64,000 bases of DNA from Hydrogenophaga taeniospiralis CCUG 15921 (lineage in GTDB: Bacteria > Pseudomonadota > Gammaproteobacteria > Burkholderiales > Burkholderiaceae_C). Positions 53,123 to 62,459 of this stretch are shown here, in pieces; within the stretch, counting starts at the first letter, position 1, and every line of letters starts with the position of its first letter. The DNA is taken from positions 108,123-172,122 of the forward strand of contig NZ_BCWR01000012.1 of assembly GCF_001592305.1 (NCBI RefSeq), given 5' to 3'. Below the pieces are notes generated by a model. That model made no database searches. It was not told the origin of the DNA and saw only the letters and a program-made list of their open reading frames with translations. The position numbers and the translations under genes were made by a program.

Positions 53123-53921
53123 GGTCGGCCTCACGGGAAAAAGAAGACGGGACGGTCTGCGGCGCCGGGTCGCGTGGTGCCAGGGTGCTGGGCTTCAGCA
53201 GCCGCGGTGTCAGGATGGTCTGCAGGCCGCCGGGCACGGAAGGCAGGTGCAGCGTGGTGTCCAGCGGCGGGCCCTTGCGTTTGAGCACGTTCACCAGCAG
53301 CTCCCAGTCCGCCCCCACGCGGGCGAGCAGGCGCAGCGGCGCGGCCGACGACTCGTGCGCGGCCGCGCTGGGGCGGCACAGAAACACCGGTCCCTCGCAG
53401 CTGGACGCGAGCACCTGCAGGCGGCGCACCTGCTCGGGACGCGCCTGGGGCAGCCAGGCGATCAGGGCGCCGCAGGCGTTGGCCTTGACCAGCTGTTCGG
53501 CCGACCACAGGCGCTCGGACGCGGTGTCGGCCTGCACCCAGACCAGATGGCGCTCGGTGACGCCTTCGAACCGCAGGCCCGGCAGATGCGGTTGCCGGGG
53601 CGGGCCGACCACCACCACGCTGCGCCCGGCGGCGCAGACCTGGCGCAGCAGCGGGCCGAGCAGGCGCCATTCCAGGGTGCCGCTCTGGGCGCTCAGGATC
53701 TCGGTCACCGCGTGGCCGGGCCAGCCGCCGCCGGGCAGTTGGGCGTCCAGCTCGGCAAAACCGCTGGGCGACACGGCCGACACCGGGCTGCCCAGCTGGT
53801 CGCCGCGCCAGAGCGCCGCCGCCACGGCCGCCGGCAACCCGCCCGGCGGGCACGCCGGGCGAGAAGGGCTGGGGGTGGCGGCAGACGGATCGTCGGCCGG
53901 CCAGGCGGGGGCGGCTTGCAT
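53067..53921 (-). CDS. imuA: ImuA, RecA/SulA-like mutagenesis protein
   Basis: This 284-aa protein has a degenerate RecA-like core (AELDAQLPGGGWPGHAVTEI, WRLLGPLLRQVCAAGRSVVV, GPPRQPHLP) without a canonical Walker A lysine, as in other ImuA proteins. It is the first gene of imuA-imuB-dnaE2, 29 bp downstream of a LexA box. The start is preceded by a G/C-rich stretch with no clear ribosome binding site, so the exact start is uncertain. Confidence 0.9.
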   Translation of the reverse strand: MQAAPAWPADDPSAATPSPSRPACPPGGLPAAVAAALWRGDQLGSPVSAVSPSGFAELDAQLPGGGWPGHAVTEILSAQSGTLEWRLLGPLLRQVCAAGRSVVVVGPPRQPHLPGLRFEGVTERHLVWVQADTASERLWSAEQLVKANACGALIAWLPQARPEQVRRLQVLASSCEGPVFLCRPSAAAHESSAAPLRLLARVGADWELLVNVLKRKGPPLDTTLHLPSVPGGLQTILTPRLLKPSTLAPRDPAPQTVPSSFSREADHALVSAPAAGPRRHRVAH

Positions 53922-53948
53922 GGGGCGGGGGCGCTGGGGTGGCTCAAA

Positions 53949-53968
53949 TACTGGTTATGTGTACAGTA
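53949..53968 (-). promoter_or_regulatory. LexA box of the imuA-imuB-dnaE2 operon
   Basis: TACTG-GTTATGTGTA-CAGTA matches the CTG-N10-CAG SOS box with extended symmetric flanks and an AT-rich alternating centre. It lies 30 bp upstream of imuA. Confidence 0.8.
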
Positions 53969-54076
53969 TATGAAAGCCCGAGGGCTGTCCAGCGGCGGCA
54001 CCCCATGCCCGGGCCAACCCCATGGGTGCCGGGCGCACCCCGTCAGGCCGCCTAGGCGATCCCGCCCGCTGCGGGG

Positions 54077-54757
54077 CTACTGGATCTCGGGCACCGTGGC
54101 CGAATGGGAGAGCGCGTAGAGCCCGTTGACCTGGCCCGGGCGGGCGCCGAGCTTGGTCAGGTTGTCTTCGGAAAACAGCGTCTGCGCCAGCTCGCCCAGC
54201 ATCGCGGCGTCGTACCCGCAGGCCACCAGCACCCAGTCCGCCGTCTGGTCCGCGCCGCGGATCCTCTGCTCCGTGGTCGTAGCGATGGGGGGTGTCTCGT
54301 GCCGCAGCAGGTGCACGCCGGCCAGGCCCGGCAACCCCATCCACTGGGCCATGCGCGGCTTCAGCGCCGCCAGCAGCTCGGCGCCGCGCCCGCTCGCGGG
54401 CGACAGCCGCACCGTGAGTGCCTGGCGCGCCACGCCCGCGCCCCGGCTCGCCAGCACCCGGCACTGGCTGCGCACCATGTGGCGGTGGTGCGGCATCATC
54501 TGTGCCGACCAGGGCGACGGCGCGTTCAGCGAGGCCAGGTAATCCGGCGACGACAAGGTTTCGTACGACGCCAGTTCGTACATGACGAAGACGCCCTCGC
54601 CCCCGCTCGCGCTGGTCCAGCGGGAGGCGCGGTGAAAGCCGGGAAGGCCCAGGCGCTCGGGAAAATGTTCGTGCGAGTGCCAGTGCTCGAATTCCGCCCG
54701 CACGTCGGGAGCGATGTCCCACCACATCGCGAGGCAGGCTTTTCCGAGAAGAGACAT
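54077..54757 (-). CDS. hypothetical protein, probable EthD-like dimeric alpha-beta barrel
   Basis: This 226-aa protein begins MSLLGKACLAMWWDIAPDVRAEFEHWHSHEHFPERL, where the WH-x-EH-x2-ER pattern is typical of EthD/DUF4286-like ferredoxin-fold proteins. A repeat-like second half follows (GVHLLRHETPP, DWVLVACGYDAAML), so it may be a tandem of two such domains. GGAGG stands 8 nt before the ATG. The function is unknown. Confidence 0.7.
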   Translation of the reverse strand: MSLLGKACLAMWWDIAPDVRAEFEHWHSHEHFPERLGLPGFHRASRWTSASGGEGVFVMYELASYETLSSPDYLASLNAPSPWSAQMMPHHRHMVRSQCRVLASRGAGVARQALTVRLSPASGRGAELLAALKPRMAQWMGLPGLAGVHLLRHETPPIATTTEQRIRGADQTADWVLVACGYDAAMLGELAQTLFSEDNLTKLGARPGQVNGLYALSHSATVPEIQ

Positions 54758-55063
54758 AGACCGATCCTCCGGTTGTGAAGTGGCGGTGAAGGAAGCCCTT
54801 CGCACACGGCATCCGTCGCGTCCCGCACAAGGTTGAAAGGGGGGTTTGATGCCCATCATGCCACCGGAGCAGGCGGTGGGCCGCCAGAGCGCGCCGGCTT
54901 GATCTGGCGCAGCACATCGGACAGGCAAAGGTCTATGCTGCCCCTTCAAGCCTGCCCGCTGCGCCTGACGCTGTGGCGCCGGACCATGGTCAGGCCTGGG
55001 GATCCCGTTCCCGCGTTGGCTGTGCCAGGGCACAGCCGCTTTGCTTTTCAACAGGAGATGTCC
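54758..55063. other. 306-bp divergent intergenic region
   Basis: It holds the ribosome binding sites of the divergent EthD-like and Met-rich lipoprotein genes. I see no gene, repeat or clear operator. Confidence 0.4.
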
Positions 55064-55558
55064 ATGACCCCGCTCAAGACCTTGCTCGCCGTTTCAACCC
55101 TCGCCCTGCTCACCGCCTGCGCAGGGCCGGGCCGGCCCGGTTATGGCCCCAGAGGCGCCATGGCCACACCGGCCGGCCCGCACGCCGCCCACCACCCCGG
55201 CGCGGCACCGGCAGCGGCCCCCGCCGCCCCGATGGCGGCGATGCAGGACCGCATGAAAACCATGCAGGCCATGCACGACAAGATGATGAACGCCAAGACC
55301 CCGGAAGAACGACAGGCGCTGATGGCCGAACACATGAAGACCATGCAGGAGGGCATGAACTCCATGAGGGGCATGAAGGGGATGGGAGGCATGGGCGGCA
55401 TGAAAGGCATGGGCATGGGTGGCATGGGCCAGGGCATGCCCGCCGATCCGGCGCAGCGCCAGCAGATGATGGAAATGCGCATGGACATGATGCAGACCAT
55501 GATGGAAATGATGATGCAGCGCATGCCCGGCGCCGCCACGCCAGCCCCGGCCAAATAA
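55064..55558 (+). CDS. Met-rich lipoprotein, probable copper/silver-binding periplasmic protein
   Basis: This 164-aa protein has a lipoprotein signal (LLAVSTLALLTAC, lipobox LTAC, Cys19) and a mature part dominated by methionine motifs (MKTMQAMHDKMM, MRGMKGMGGMGGMKGMGMGG, MMEMRMDMMQTMMEMMMQRM). Methionine clusters bind Cu(I) or Ag(I). It lies directly upstream of a copper/silver ATPase, which supports a metal-buffering role. AGGAG stands 6 nt before the ATG at 55064; another ATG two codons upstream overlaps this site and is less likely. Confidence 0.75.
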   Translation: MTPLKTLLAVSTLALLTACAGPGRPGYGPRGAMATPAGPHAAHHPGAAPAAAPAAPMAAMQDRMKTMQAMHDKMMNAKTPEERQALMAEHMKTMQEGMNSMRGMKGMGGMGGMKGMGMGGMGQGMPADPAQRQQMMEMRMDMMQTMMEMMMQRMPGAATPAPAK

Positions 55559-55560
55559 GG

Positions 55561-55588
55561 GCGCACAGGCCAGCCGCTGGCCCCTGCG
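55561..55588 (+). terminator. GC-rich hairpin after the Met-rich lipoprotein gene
   Basis: GCGCACAGGCCAG and CTGGCCCCTGCGC form a strong stem around CCG a few bases after the stop. It lacks a T-tract, so termination efficiency is uncertain. Confidence 0.4.
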
Positions 55589-55624
55589 CCCCGGCCGGCA
55601 TGAAAACCCCTGGCGCGGCCAGGG

Positions 55625-55647
55625 CTTGACATTGACATGATGTCAAG
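55625..55647 (+). promoter_or_regulatory. MerR/CueR-type promoter dyad upstream of the copper ATPase
   Basis: CTTGACAT-TGACATG-ATGTCAAG is a perfect 8-bp inverted repeat with a 7-bp spacer. Its left arm contains a TTGACA -35 hexamer, and a CAGACT-type -10 follows about 19 bp later. This is the layout of promoters activated by MerR-family metal sensors. It is 98 bp upstream of the ATPase start. Confidence 0.6.
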
Positions 55648-55744
55648 GCACAGACTGCCTTCCTGAACAGCCCGCCACGCTGCGCACAGCGCGGTGGGCT
55701 GGCCTGGCCCATGAATCCGGTGCGACACAGGAAAGGCCCCTGCC

Positions 55745-57982
55745 ATGGAGATGAAGACACACGACGTCCACGCCCCAGGTCATGACCATGGGCACGACCA
55801 CTCGCATGCGCACCACCACGGGCACGGCGCACCCGATGGCAGCCCCACCCAGCCGGCGCCACCCGCCGCGCCGGGCACGGTCTACACCTGCCCCATGCAC
55901 CCGGAGATCCGCCAGGACCACCCCGGCAACTGCCCCAAGTGCGGCATGACGCTGGAGCCCCTGCTGCCCGAGCTGGAGGAGCAGGAGAACCCCGAACTCA
56001 AGGATTTCCAGCGCCGCTTCTGGTGGACGCTGCCGCTCACCATCGTGGTCACCGTGCTGGCCATGGCCGGTCACAGCCTGGGCTGGTTCGACATGGCGGT
56101 GCAGAGCTGGATCGAACTCGTGCTCTCGGTGCCGATCGTGTTGTGGGCCGGCTGGCCCTTCTTCGTGCGCGGCGCGCAGTCGGTGGTGAACCGCAGTCCC
56201 AACATGTGGACCCTGATCGGTCTGGGCACCGGCGCGGCCTTTGTGTACAGCGTGGTCGCCACGGTGGCGCCGCAGGTGTTCCCCGATTCGTTCCTCTCCA
56301 TGGGACGCGTGGCGGTGTATTTCGAAGCGGCCGCGGTGATCATCTCGCTCACCTTGCTGGGGCAATTGCTGGAGCTCAAGGCGCGTTCGCAGACCTCGGC
56401 GGCCATCCGTTCGCTGCTGGGCCTGGCGCCCAAGACCGCGCGCCGCATCGGCGCCGATGGCCAGGAAGAAGACGTGCCGCTGGGCCACGTGCACGTGGGC
56501 GATCTGCTGCGCGTGCGCCCGGGTGAAAAAGTGCCGGTAGACGGCACCGTGGTCGAGGGCAGCAGCGCGCTCGACGAATCCATGCTCACCGGCGAGCCGC
56601 TGCCGGTCACAAAGCGGGTGGGCGACAAGCTGATCGGCGCCACGCTCAACACCAGCGGCGCGCTGGTGATGCGCTCCGAACACGTGGGCTCGGCCACCGT
56701 GCTGGCGCAGATCGTGCAGATGGTGGCCATGGCGCAGCGCTCGCGCGCGCCCATGCAACGCATGGCCGACCAGGTGGCGGGCTACTTCGTGGTCGGCGTG
56801 GTGGTCGCTGCCCTGCTCACCTTCCTGGGCTGGGGCCTGTTCGGGCCCGAGCCGAGCTGGGTCTATGCCCTGATCAACGCGGTGGCCGTGCTCATCATTG
56901 CCTGCCCCTGCGCCCTGGGGCTGGCCACGCCCATGTCCATCATGGTGGCGACCGGGCGCGGCGCCACGCACGGCGTGCTGTTCCGCGACGCCGCCGCCAT
57001 CGAGAAACTGCGCCAGGTGAACACGCTGATCGTTGACAAGACCGGCACCCTGACCGAAGGGCATCCGAGCTTCGAGCGGGCGCTGGGCTTTGGTGGATTT
57101 TCCGAGGACGAGGTGTTGCGCCTGGCCGCCAGCCTCGACCAGGGCAGCGAACACCCGCTGGCCGCCGCCATCGTGGCCGCTGCGAGGCAGCAGGGGCTGG
57201 TGCTGGACAAGCCCGAGCGGTTCGACTCCGAATCCGGCATCGGCGTGCGCGGTGTCGTGGGCTCGCGCTCGCTGGCGCTGGGCAACACCGCGCTAATGCA
57301 GCAGCTCGGGGTGGATGTGTCGCCGCTGGCCGCCGAGGCCGAGGCCCTGCGTGGACAGGGCGCCAGCGTCATGCACCTGGCGGTGGACCAGACCCTGGCC
57401 GGTCTGCTGGCGGTGTCGGACCCAGTCAAGGCCACCACGGCCGATGCCCTGGCCTCGCTGCGCCAGGCCCACATCCGCGTGGTGATGGCCACCGGCGACG
57501 GCCTGACCACGGCACGCGCCGTGGGCCAGCGCCTGGGCATCGACGAGGTGCATGGTGAGGTCAAACCGGCCGACAAGCTCAAGCTGGTCGAACGCCTCCA
57601 GGCCGAGGGTTGTGTGGTGGCGATGGCGGGCGACGGCATCAACGACGCACCGGCGCTGGCGCGTGCCGATGTCGGCATCGCCATGGGCACCGGCACCGAC
57701 GTGGCCATGAACAGCGCCCAGCTCACCCTGGTGAAGGGCGATCTGCGCGGCATCGCCACGGCGCGTGCGCTGTCGGTGGCCACCGTGGCCAACATGAAGC
57801 AGAACCTGGCCTTCGCCTTTGCCTACAACGCGCTGGGCATCCCGCTGGCCGCGGGCCTGCTCTACCCGTTCACCGGCTGGCTGCTCTCACCCATGATCGC
57901 GGCGCTGGCCATGAGCCTGAGCTCGGTGTCGGTCATCGGCAACGCCCTGCGGCTGCGCGGCGCCGCCCTGCGCGAAGACTGA
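55745..57982 (+). CDS. copper/silver-translocating P1B-type ATPase
   Basis: This 745-aa protein has a His-rich N-terminus (residues 9-28), a CPMHP metal domain ([20 protein letters not shown], about 47-66), eight predicted membrane helices, the CPC metal-channel motif in [11 protein letters not shown] (about 385), the phosphorylation site DKTGTLTEG (about 431), SEHPLA and the [10 protein letters not shown] hinge (about 628). It lacks the usual ferredoxin-like CxxC metal domains and so resembles SilP/CopF-type exporters. It probably pumps Cu(I) or Ag(I) to the periplasm. An upstream metal-sensor dyad and Met-rich lipoprotein support this. Confidence 0.94.
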   Translation: MEMKTHDVHAPGHDHGHDHSHAHHHGHGAPDGSPTQPAPPAAPGTVYTCPMHPEIRQDHPGNCPKCGMTLEPLLPELEEQENPELKDFQRRFWWTLPLTIVVTVLAMAGHSLGWFDMAVQSWIELVLSVPIVLWAGWPFFVRGAQSVVNRSPNMWTLIGLGTGAAFVYSVVATVAPQVFPDSFLSMGRVAVYFEAAAVIISLTLLGQLLELKARSQTSAAIRSLLGLAPKTARRIGADGQEEDVPLGHVHVGDLLRVRPGEKVPVDGTVVEGSSALDESMLTGEPLPVTKRVGDKLIGATLNTSGALVMRSEHVGSATVLAQIVQMVAMAQRSRAPMQRMADQVAGYFVVGVVVAALLTFLGWGLFGPEPSWVYALINAVAVLIIACPCALGLATPMSIMVATGRGATHGVLFRDAAAIEKLRQVNTLIVDKTGTLTEGHPSFERALGFGGFSEDEVLRLAASLDQGSEHPLAAAIVAAARQQGLVLDKPERFDSESGIGVRGVVGSRSLALGNTALMQQLGVDVSPLAAEAEALRGQGASVMHLAVDQTLAGLLAVSDPVKATTADALASLRQAHIRVVMATGDGLTTARAVGQRLGIDEVHGEVKPADKLKLVERLQAEGCVVAMAGDGINDAPALARADVGIAMGTGTDVAMNSAQLTLVKGDLRGIATARALSVATVANMKQNLAFAFAYNALGIPLAAGLLYPFTGWLLSPMIAALAMSLSSVSVIGNALRLRGAALRED

Positions 57983-58112
57983 GAGCCGCGGCGCCGGGTG
58001 CCCGGCGCCACAAGCTGGCAGAATCCCCGGTCCTCACGGGCTCGCCACCGCGGCGGCCCGCTGGCCCGGCCGCGCGCCGCGTGCCTTCCTTTTGCCCCCT
58101 TCCCCGCTTCCC

Positions 58113-59369
58113 ATGACCCCTTCGCCCCAAGGCACCCTCGGCATCGACTTCGGCACCTCCAACTCGGCCATGGCCTGGGCCGACGCCCGGGGCACGGCGC
58201 GCCTGATACCGCTGGAGGGCGAGGCGGTGTCCATGCCCACGGCGGTGTTCTACAACGCCGAAGACCACCAGACGCACTTCGGGCGCGACGCGGTGGCGCA
58301 GTACCTGGCCGGCACCGACGGGCGGCTGATGCGCTCGCTCAAGAGCCTGCTGGGCAGCCCGCTGCTGATGGAGAAGACCGAAGTCAACCACCAGCAGATC
58401 AGCTTCCAGGAGATCGTGGCCACCTTCCTCGCGGCGCTGCGCGAGCGCGCCGCGCAGGCGCTGGGCGGCGTGGCGCCCACGCGGGTGGTGATGGGGCGGC
58501 CGGTGCACTTCGTGGACGACGACCCCGAGCGCGACGCGCTGGCCCAGCGCTCGCTGCTGGAGGCGGCGCAGTCGGTCGGGTTCGAGCAGGTGTCGTTCCA
58601 GCTGGAGCCGATCGCCGCCGCGCTGGACTACGAACGCCGCCTGGTGCGCGAGAGCCTGGTGCTGGTGGTGGACCTGGGCGGCGGCACCTCGGACTTCACC
58701 GTGGTGCGCCTGGGGCCGCAGCGCATGGTGCTGGCCGAGCGCGCTGCCGATGTGCTGGCCACCACGGGCGTGCACATCGGCGGCACCGATTTCGACCACC
58801 GGCTCAGCCTGGAGCAGGTGATGCCGCTGCTGGGCTACCGGCACCTGGGACCGCAACAGCGCGAGGTGCCCAGCCGCGTGTTCTTCGACCTCTCCACCTG
58901 GCACCTGATCCAGTGGCTGTACCTGCCGCGCGCGCTGAGCCAGGCGCAGGCGCTGCGCGTGAACTACACCGACACGCGCCTGCACGAGCGGCTGATGAAG
59001 GTGCTGCGCCACCGCGAGGGGCACCGCATCGCCCACGAGGTGGAGCAGGCCAAGATCCGCTGCTCGCAGCAGGGCGAGCACACCGTGGTGGACCTGTCGG
59101 AGGTGGAGCCGGCCTTGAGCGCGCCCATGGGCCCGGCCGACATGCAGGAGCATCTGGCGGCCCTGCTGGCGCGCACCGTGGCCTGTGCGCGCGAATGCGT
59201 GCAGCGCGCGGGCCTGAGCGACGGTGCGCTCGATGCGATCTACCTCACCGGCGGATCCTCGGCCTTGCGGCCCTTCCAGCAGGCGCTGCAGGCCGAGTTC
59301 CCCGGTGTGGCCCTGGTCGAAGGCGACCTGTTCGGCGGCGTGGCCTCGGGCCTGGCGTACAGCCCCTGA
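58113..59369 (+). CDS. Hsp70-family chaperone-like protein (YegD type)
   Basis: This 418-aa protein has the actin-like ATPase motifs GTLGIDFGTSNSAMAWAD (phosphate 1), VVDLGGGTSDFTVVRLG (phosphate 2) and YLTGGSSALRPFQQAL (adenosine). It stops after the nucleotide-binding domain and lacks a full substrate-binding domain, as in YegD-like proteins. Partner and substrate are unknown. Its stop abuts the convergent epimerase stop. Confidence 0.92.
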   Translation: MTPSPQGTLGIDFGTSNSAMAWADARGTARLIPLEGEAVSMPTAVFYNAEDHQTHFGRDAVAQYLAGTDGRLMRSLKSLLGSPLLMEKTEVNHQQISFQEIVATFLAALRERAAQALGGVAPTRVVMGRPVHFVDDDPERDALAQRSLLEAAQSVGFEQVSFQLEPIAAALDYERRLVRESLVLVVDLGGGTSDFTVVRLGPQRMVLAERAADVLATTGVHIGGTDFDHRLSLEQVMPLLGYRHLGPQQREVPSRVFFDLSTWHLIQWLYLPRALSQAQALRVNYTDTRLHERLMKVLRHREGHRIAHEVEQAKIRCSQQGEHTVVDLSEVEPALSAPMGPADMQEHLAALLARTVACARECVQRAGLSDGALDAIYLTGGSSALRPFQQALQAEFPGVALVEGDLFGGVASGLAYSP

Positions 59370-60299
59370 TCAGCGCGCGCCGGCCGGCAAGGCGCCCCAG
59401 CGCCACTGCACGTTGAGCGCAAACGCTTCGCCCTGCGCCAGCACGCGCAGGCCCGGCTGGCCAGGCAGGTGGAAGGCGTCGATGGGCTGGGTGATGGGCT
59501 CGAAGCAGAACGCCGGGCCTTGCGGCGGGCGGTAGATCAGGCAGTAGTGCTGGGCGGCGGCGCCGTCGCGCTCGAAATCGGGCATGGTGGCGGTGAGCTG
59601 CAGGCCGCGCTCGGGCCACTCGATGCGGGCGCTGCCACCCCAGCCGGTGTAGCCGTTGTCGATCAGCGTGCCGTGGGCCGACACGCCTTCGTTGAGGTTC
59701 CAGCCGGGCGGGAACTGCGTGGTGTGCGCCACGGGCATCGGGTCGCCGCCACAGAGCCAGACGCCTTGCACCGGCGCGCTGATGCGCGTGGCGGGCGTGC
59801 GCGGGAACCAGGGGTGCACGCCGATGCCGTAGGGCAGTGGTTGCGCGCCCAGGTGGCGCACCTGCACGTGCTGGTCCAGCCCGCCGTCCACCAGCCGGAA
59901 GGTCTGCACGGCTTCGTAGTCGTGGGGGTTGCCCTGGAAAACCTGCGAGTGCAGCGTCATGACCAGGGTGTCGTCGGCCGGCTGCGTGAGCGCCCAGGGC
60001 TGCAGCCAGCCGTCGCCATGGATCGGGTAGGGCTCGCCTGCGCGGTTGTTCTGCATGGGGTGGAAACGCCCGTCGTGCGTGAAGCCACCGCCGCTGATGC
60101 GGTTGGACCAGGGCACCATGGGAAAGGAAGCCAGCTGGTACAGGTCGGGGGTGACACCGTCCCAGGGCCGCCAGAGGTCCACCGGCCCTTCCGGTTGATC
60201 GGCCTGCCAGGCGGCCACGCTGCCACCCAGCGTGGGGACCAGCCCCAGGTGCTGCCCCGCGTGGTGCAGCCAGACGATGGGGTGATGGGTCTCGGTCAT
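59370..60299 (-). CDS. aldose 1-epimerase family protein
   Basis: This 309-aa beta-sandwich epimerase has VPWSNRISGGGFTHDGRFHP, HGDGWLQPW (substrate His), LPYGIGVHPWFPR (second His) and FCFEPITQPIDAF with the catalytic Glu. It is clearly different from the GalM at 16231-17292. It forms a minus-strand pair with the lactonase gene and is divergent from an SDR sugar dehydrogenase. It probably supplies the anomer that the dehydrogenase oxidises. Confidence 0.9.
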   Translation of the reverse strand: MTETHHPIVWLHHAGQHLGLVPTLGGSVAAWQADQPEGPVDLWRPWDGVTPDLYQLASFPMVPWSNRISGGGFTHDGRFHPMQNNRAGEPYPIHGDGWLQPWALTQPADDTLVMTLHSQVFQGNPHDYEAVQTFRLVDGGLDQHVQVRHLGAQPLPYGIGVHPWFPRTPATRISAPVQGVWLCGGDPMPVAHTTQFPPGWNLNEGVSAHGTLIDNGYTGWGGSARIEWPERGLQLTATMPDFERDGAAAQHYCLIYRPPQGPAFCFEPITQPIDAFHLPGQPGLRVLAQGEAFALNVQWRWGALPAGAR

Positions 60300-60317
60300 C
60301 GGTGTGCTTTCGTCATA

Positions 60318-61322
60318 TCAACCACCAAAGAGATTGGCCGGCAGGCCCGGGGCGTCCACCGAGACGGCGAACAGTCCCCCGGCCAGCGGCTCGGCGGCGA
60401 GTTGCTCGGGCGTGAGGCCGGTGCGCGCGGTGGAGATGAACAGCGTGCGCAGGTCGGGCCCGCCAAACGTGCAGGTGGTGACCTGGCTGACCGGCAGCAT
60501 CACGCGGCCGAGCTCTTCGGCGGTCACCGGGTTGTGGCAGGTCACGCAGGCGCTGCCCCAGTGGGCGATCCACACCCGGCCCAGCGCGTCGGTGGTCAGG
60601 CCGTCGGGCAGGCCGTCGCCGGGTTCGAAGCGGTTCCAGAGCTGTTTGTTGCTCAGGGTGCCGGTGGTGGAGTCGCAGTCGTAGCGGTAGGTGCTGCCGC
60701 TGAGGGTGTCGTTGAAATACAGGCACAGGCGGCCCGCGTCCAGCGCCCAGGTGGGGCCGTTGGTCACCACGAAGCCCTCGTCGTGGCGCGTGCATTGACC
60801 GTCGGGGTCGTAGCGGTAGAGCGCGCCCGTGGGCGCCTCGCAGGCAAAGTCCATGCTGCCGGCCCAGAAGCGGCCTTGCGCGTCGCACTTGCCGTCGTTG
60901 AAGCGGTTGCCGGGCAGCTCGGGCTCGGGCTGGCACAGGTAACGGGGCTCGTGGTCGGTGGCGGGGTCAAACAGGGCAAAGCCCCGGCGCAGGGTGACGA
61001 TCAGGCCCGGCGCGTTGGCGCGCTCGGCCAGCGCCGAAATCTCCTCGGCAAAGGTCCAGCTGCTGTGGTCGCCGCTGACCGGGTCCAGCCGGTGCAGCTG
61101 ACAGGCCAGGATGTCCACCCAATACAGCACCTGCTCGCGCACCGACCAGAGCAGGCCTTCGCCCAGCTCGGCGCCCGCGGCCTGCAGGCAGCGCAAGGGG
61201 CCCACCACGGGTGGGAAAAAAGCGCTCGCCTGCAACCCGGCACCGGGGTTGTCCACGCCACCGCTCGCTGAAATGCCTTCGCCCTGCGGGCCGGCTTGGG
61301 AAAGGTCGGGAGCTGCGCTCAT
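60318..61322 (-). CDS. SMP-30/gluconolactonase-family sugar lactonase
   Basis: This 334-aa six-bladed propeller protein has GAELGEGLLWSVREQVLYWVD, GNRFNDGKCDAQGRFWAGSM, VVTNGPTWALD and DGLPDGLTTDALGRVWIAHW with the metal-binding Glu, Asn and Asp residues. The start at 61322 has GGAGA 7 nt upstream. It hydrolyses a sugar lactone. With the SDR and the epimerase it makes a dehydrogenase-lactonase set for oxidation of a free aldose (for example galactose, arabinose or xylose). Confidence 0.9.
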   Translation of the reverse strand: MSAAPDLSQAGPQGEGISASGGVDNPGAGLQASAFFPPVVGPLRCLQAAGAELGEGLLWSVREQVLYWVDILACQLHRLDPVSGDHSSWTFAEEISALAERANAPGLIVTLRRGFALFDPATDHEPRYLCQPEPELPGNRFNDGKCDAQGRFWAGSMDFACEAPTGALYRYDPDGQCTRHDEGFVVTNGPTWALDAGRLCLYFNDTLSGSTYRYDCDSTTGTLSNKQLWNRFEPGDGLPDGLTTDALGRVWIAHWGSACVTCHNPVTAEELGRVMLPVSQVTTCTFGGPDLRTLFISTARTGLTPEQLAAEPLAGGLFAVSVDAPGLPANLFGG

Positions 61323-61444
61323 CGTTGTCTCCGGTTGTTGTTTCTGCACATGTCCGATGAATGCCTCTTGACGGGCCGCATCTTATCAACGCAAAGTGAT
61401 GCCTGGAACAGATATTTTTCTCATCGATTGATATACATATTTAT

Positions 61445-62251
61445 ATGACTGATTTTTCAAGCACGCCCACCCCAGGCCCCGAAGCGGGTGGTCTCTCCCG
61501 GTTTCCCAGCCTGCGGAACCGCTCGGTCTTCGTCACCGGTGGCGGCAGCGGCATCGGGGCTGCCATCGTAGCGGCGTTTGCCGAGCAGGGCGCACGTGTC
61601 GCTTTCGTGGACGTGGCGCAGCAAGCCAGCGAAAGCCTGGCGCAGCAGATCGAGGACGCGGGCCACCCGCGCCCCTGGTGGCGCGTGTGCGACGTGCGCG
61701 ATGTGGCGGCGCTGCAGGCGGCCATCCAGGACGCGGCGGGTGAGCTGGGCGACTTCTCGGTGCTGGTGAACAACGTGGCCAGCGACGACCGCCACACCCT
61801 GGAGTCGGTGACGCCCGACTATTACGACCAGCGCATGGCGATCAACGAGCGCCCGGCCTTCTTCGCGATCCAGGCGGTGGTGCCGGGCATGCGCCGGCTC
61901 GGTGCGGGTTCGGTGATCAACCTGGGCTCCACCGGCTGGCAGACCAAGGGCTCGGCCTACCCCTGCTACGCCATCGCCAAGTCGTCGGTGAACGGCCTCA
62001 CCCGCGGCCTGGCCAAGACCCTGGGCCGCGACCGCATCCGCATCAACACGGTCTCGCCCGGCTGGGTCATGACCGAGCGCCAGATCCAGCTCTGGCTCGA
62101 CGCCGAGGGCGAGCAGGACATCCAGCGCAACCAGTGCCTGCCCGACAAGCTGCGCCCGCAGGACATCGCACGCATGGTGCTGTTCCTGGGCTCGGACGAC
62201 GCGGCCATGTGCACGGCGCAGGAGTTCAAGGTGGACGCGGGCTGGGCATAA
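61445..62251 (+). CDS. SDR-family sugar dehydrogenase
   Basis: This 268-aa classical short-chain dehydrogenase has TGGGSGIGAAIVAAF (NAD(P)-binding), NNVASDD, NLGSTGW with the catalytic Ser region, YPCYAIAKSSVNGL (Tyr-x3-Lys) and TVSPGWVMTERQ. The neighbouring lactonase and epimerase suggest an aldose 1-dehydrogenase. The specific sugar is not determined by the sequence. The AT-rich 61323-61444 stretch contains the divergent promoters; no local regulator is present. Confidence 0.88.
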   Translation: MTDFSSTPTPGPEAGGLSRFPSLRNRSVFVTGGGSGIGAAIVAAFAEQGARVAFVDVAQQASESLAQQIEDAGHPRPWWRVCDVRDVAALQAAIQDAAGELGDFSVLVNNVASDDRHTLESVTPDYYDQRMAINERPAFFAIQAVVPGMRRLGAGSVINLGSTGWQTKGSAYPCYAIAKSSVNGLTRGLAKTLGRDRIRINTVSPGWVMTERQIQLWLDAEGEQDIQRNQCLPDKLRPQDIARMVLFLGSDDAAMCTAQEFKVDAGWA

Positions 62252-62259
62252 CAGGAAAC

Positions 62260-62330
62260 ACCCCGCCGCGCTGCGCTCGACCCCAGGGAACGGCGCTGGC
62301 CGTCCGGCCAAGCCGGCGTCCTGGGCTGTG
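62260..62330 (+). repeat. GC-rich intergenic hairpin repeat, copy H
   Basis: CCCCGCCGCGCTGCGCTCGA, CCCCAGGG and GGCCGTCCGGCCAAGCCGGC follow the SDR gene. It is a diverged member of the family at 5751, 7782, 12994, 14444, 16108 and 17365. Confidence 0.55.
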
Positions 62331-62379
62331 GCGTTTCACGCGCCGGGGTGGTGTTCCGGCGCCTTCGAAAGCACTGAAA

Positions 62380-62414
62380 TAAAAAAAAGGCCTCGCAACG
62401 TGCTGCGAGGCCTT
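62380..62414 (-). terminator. Rho-independent terminator of the beta-helix gene
   Basis: On the minus strand the arms AAGGCCTCGCA and TGCGAGGCCTT with a 6-nt loop run into a stretch of eight or more T. It lies about 45 bp after the stop codon. Confidence 0.9.
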
Positions 62415-62459
62415 GGTTGACTGGGGGGAGTCGGGTTGGGATGACCGGCCCATCGTCTT

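Noticed and set aside
55643..57154. 503-codon minus-strand frame opposite the copper ATPase
   Set aside because: It is antisense to a well-supported ATPase, with no family match.
59469..61271. 600-codon plus-strand frame opposite the epimerase and lactonase
   Set aside because: It has low-complexity Gly/Ala/Val content and is antisense to two clear enzymes.
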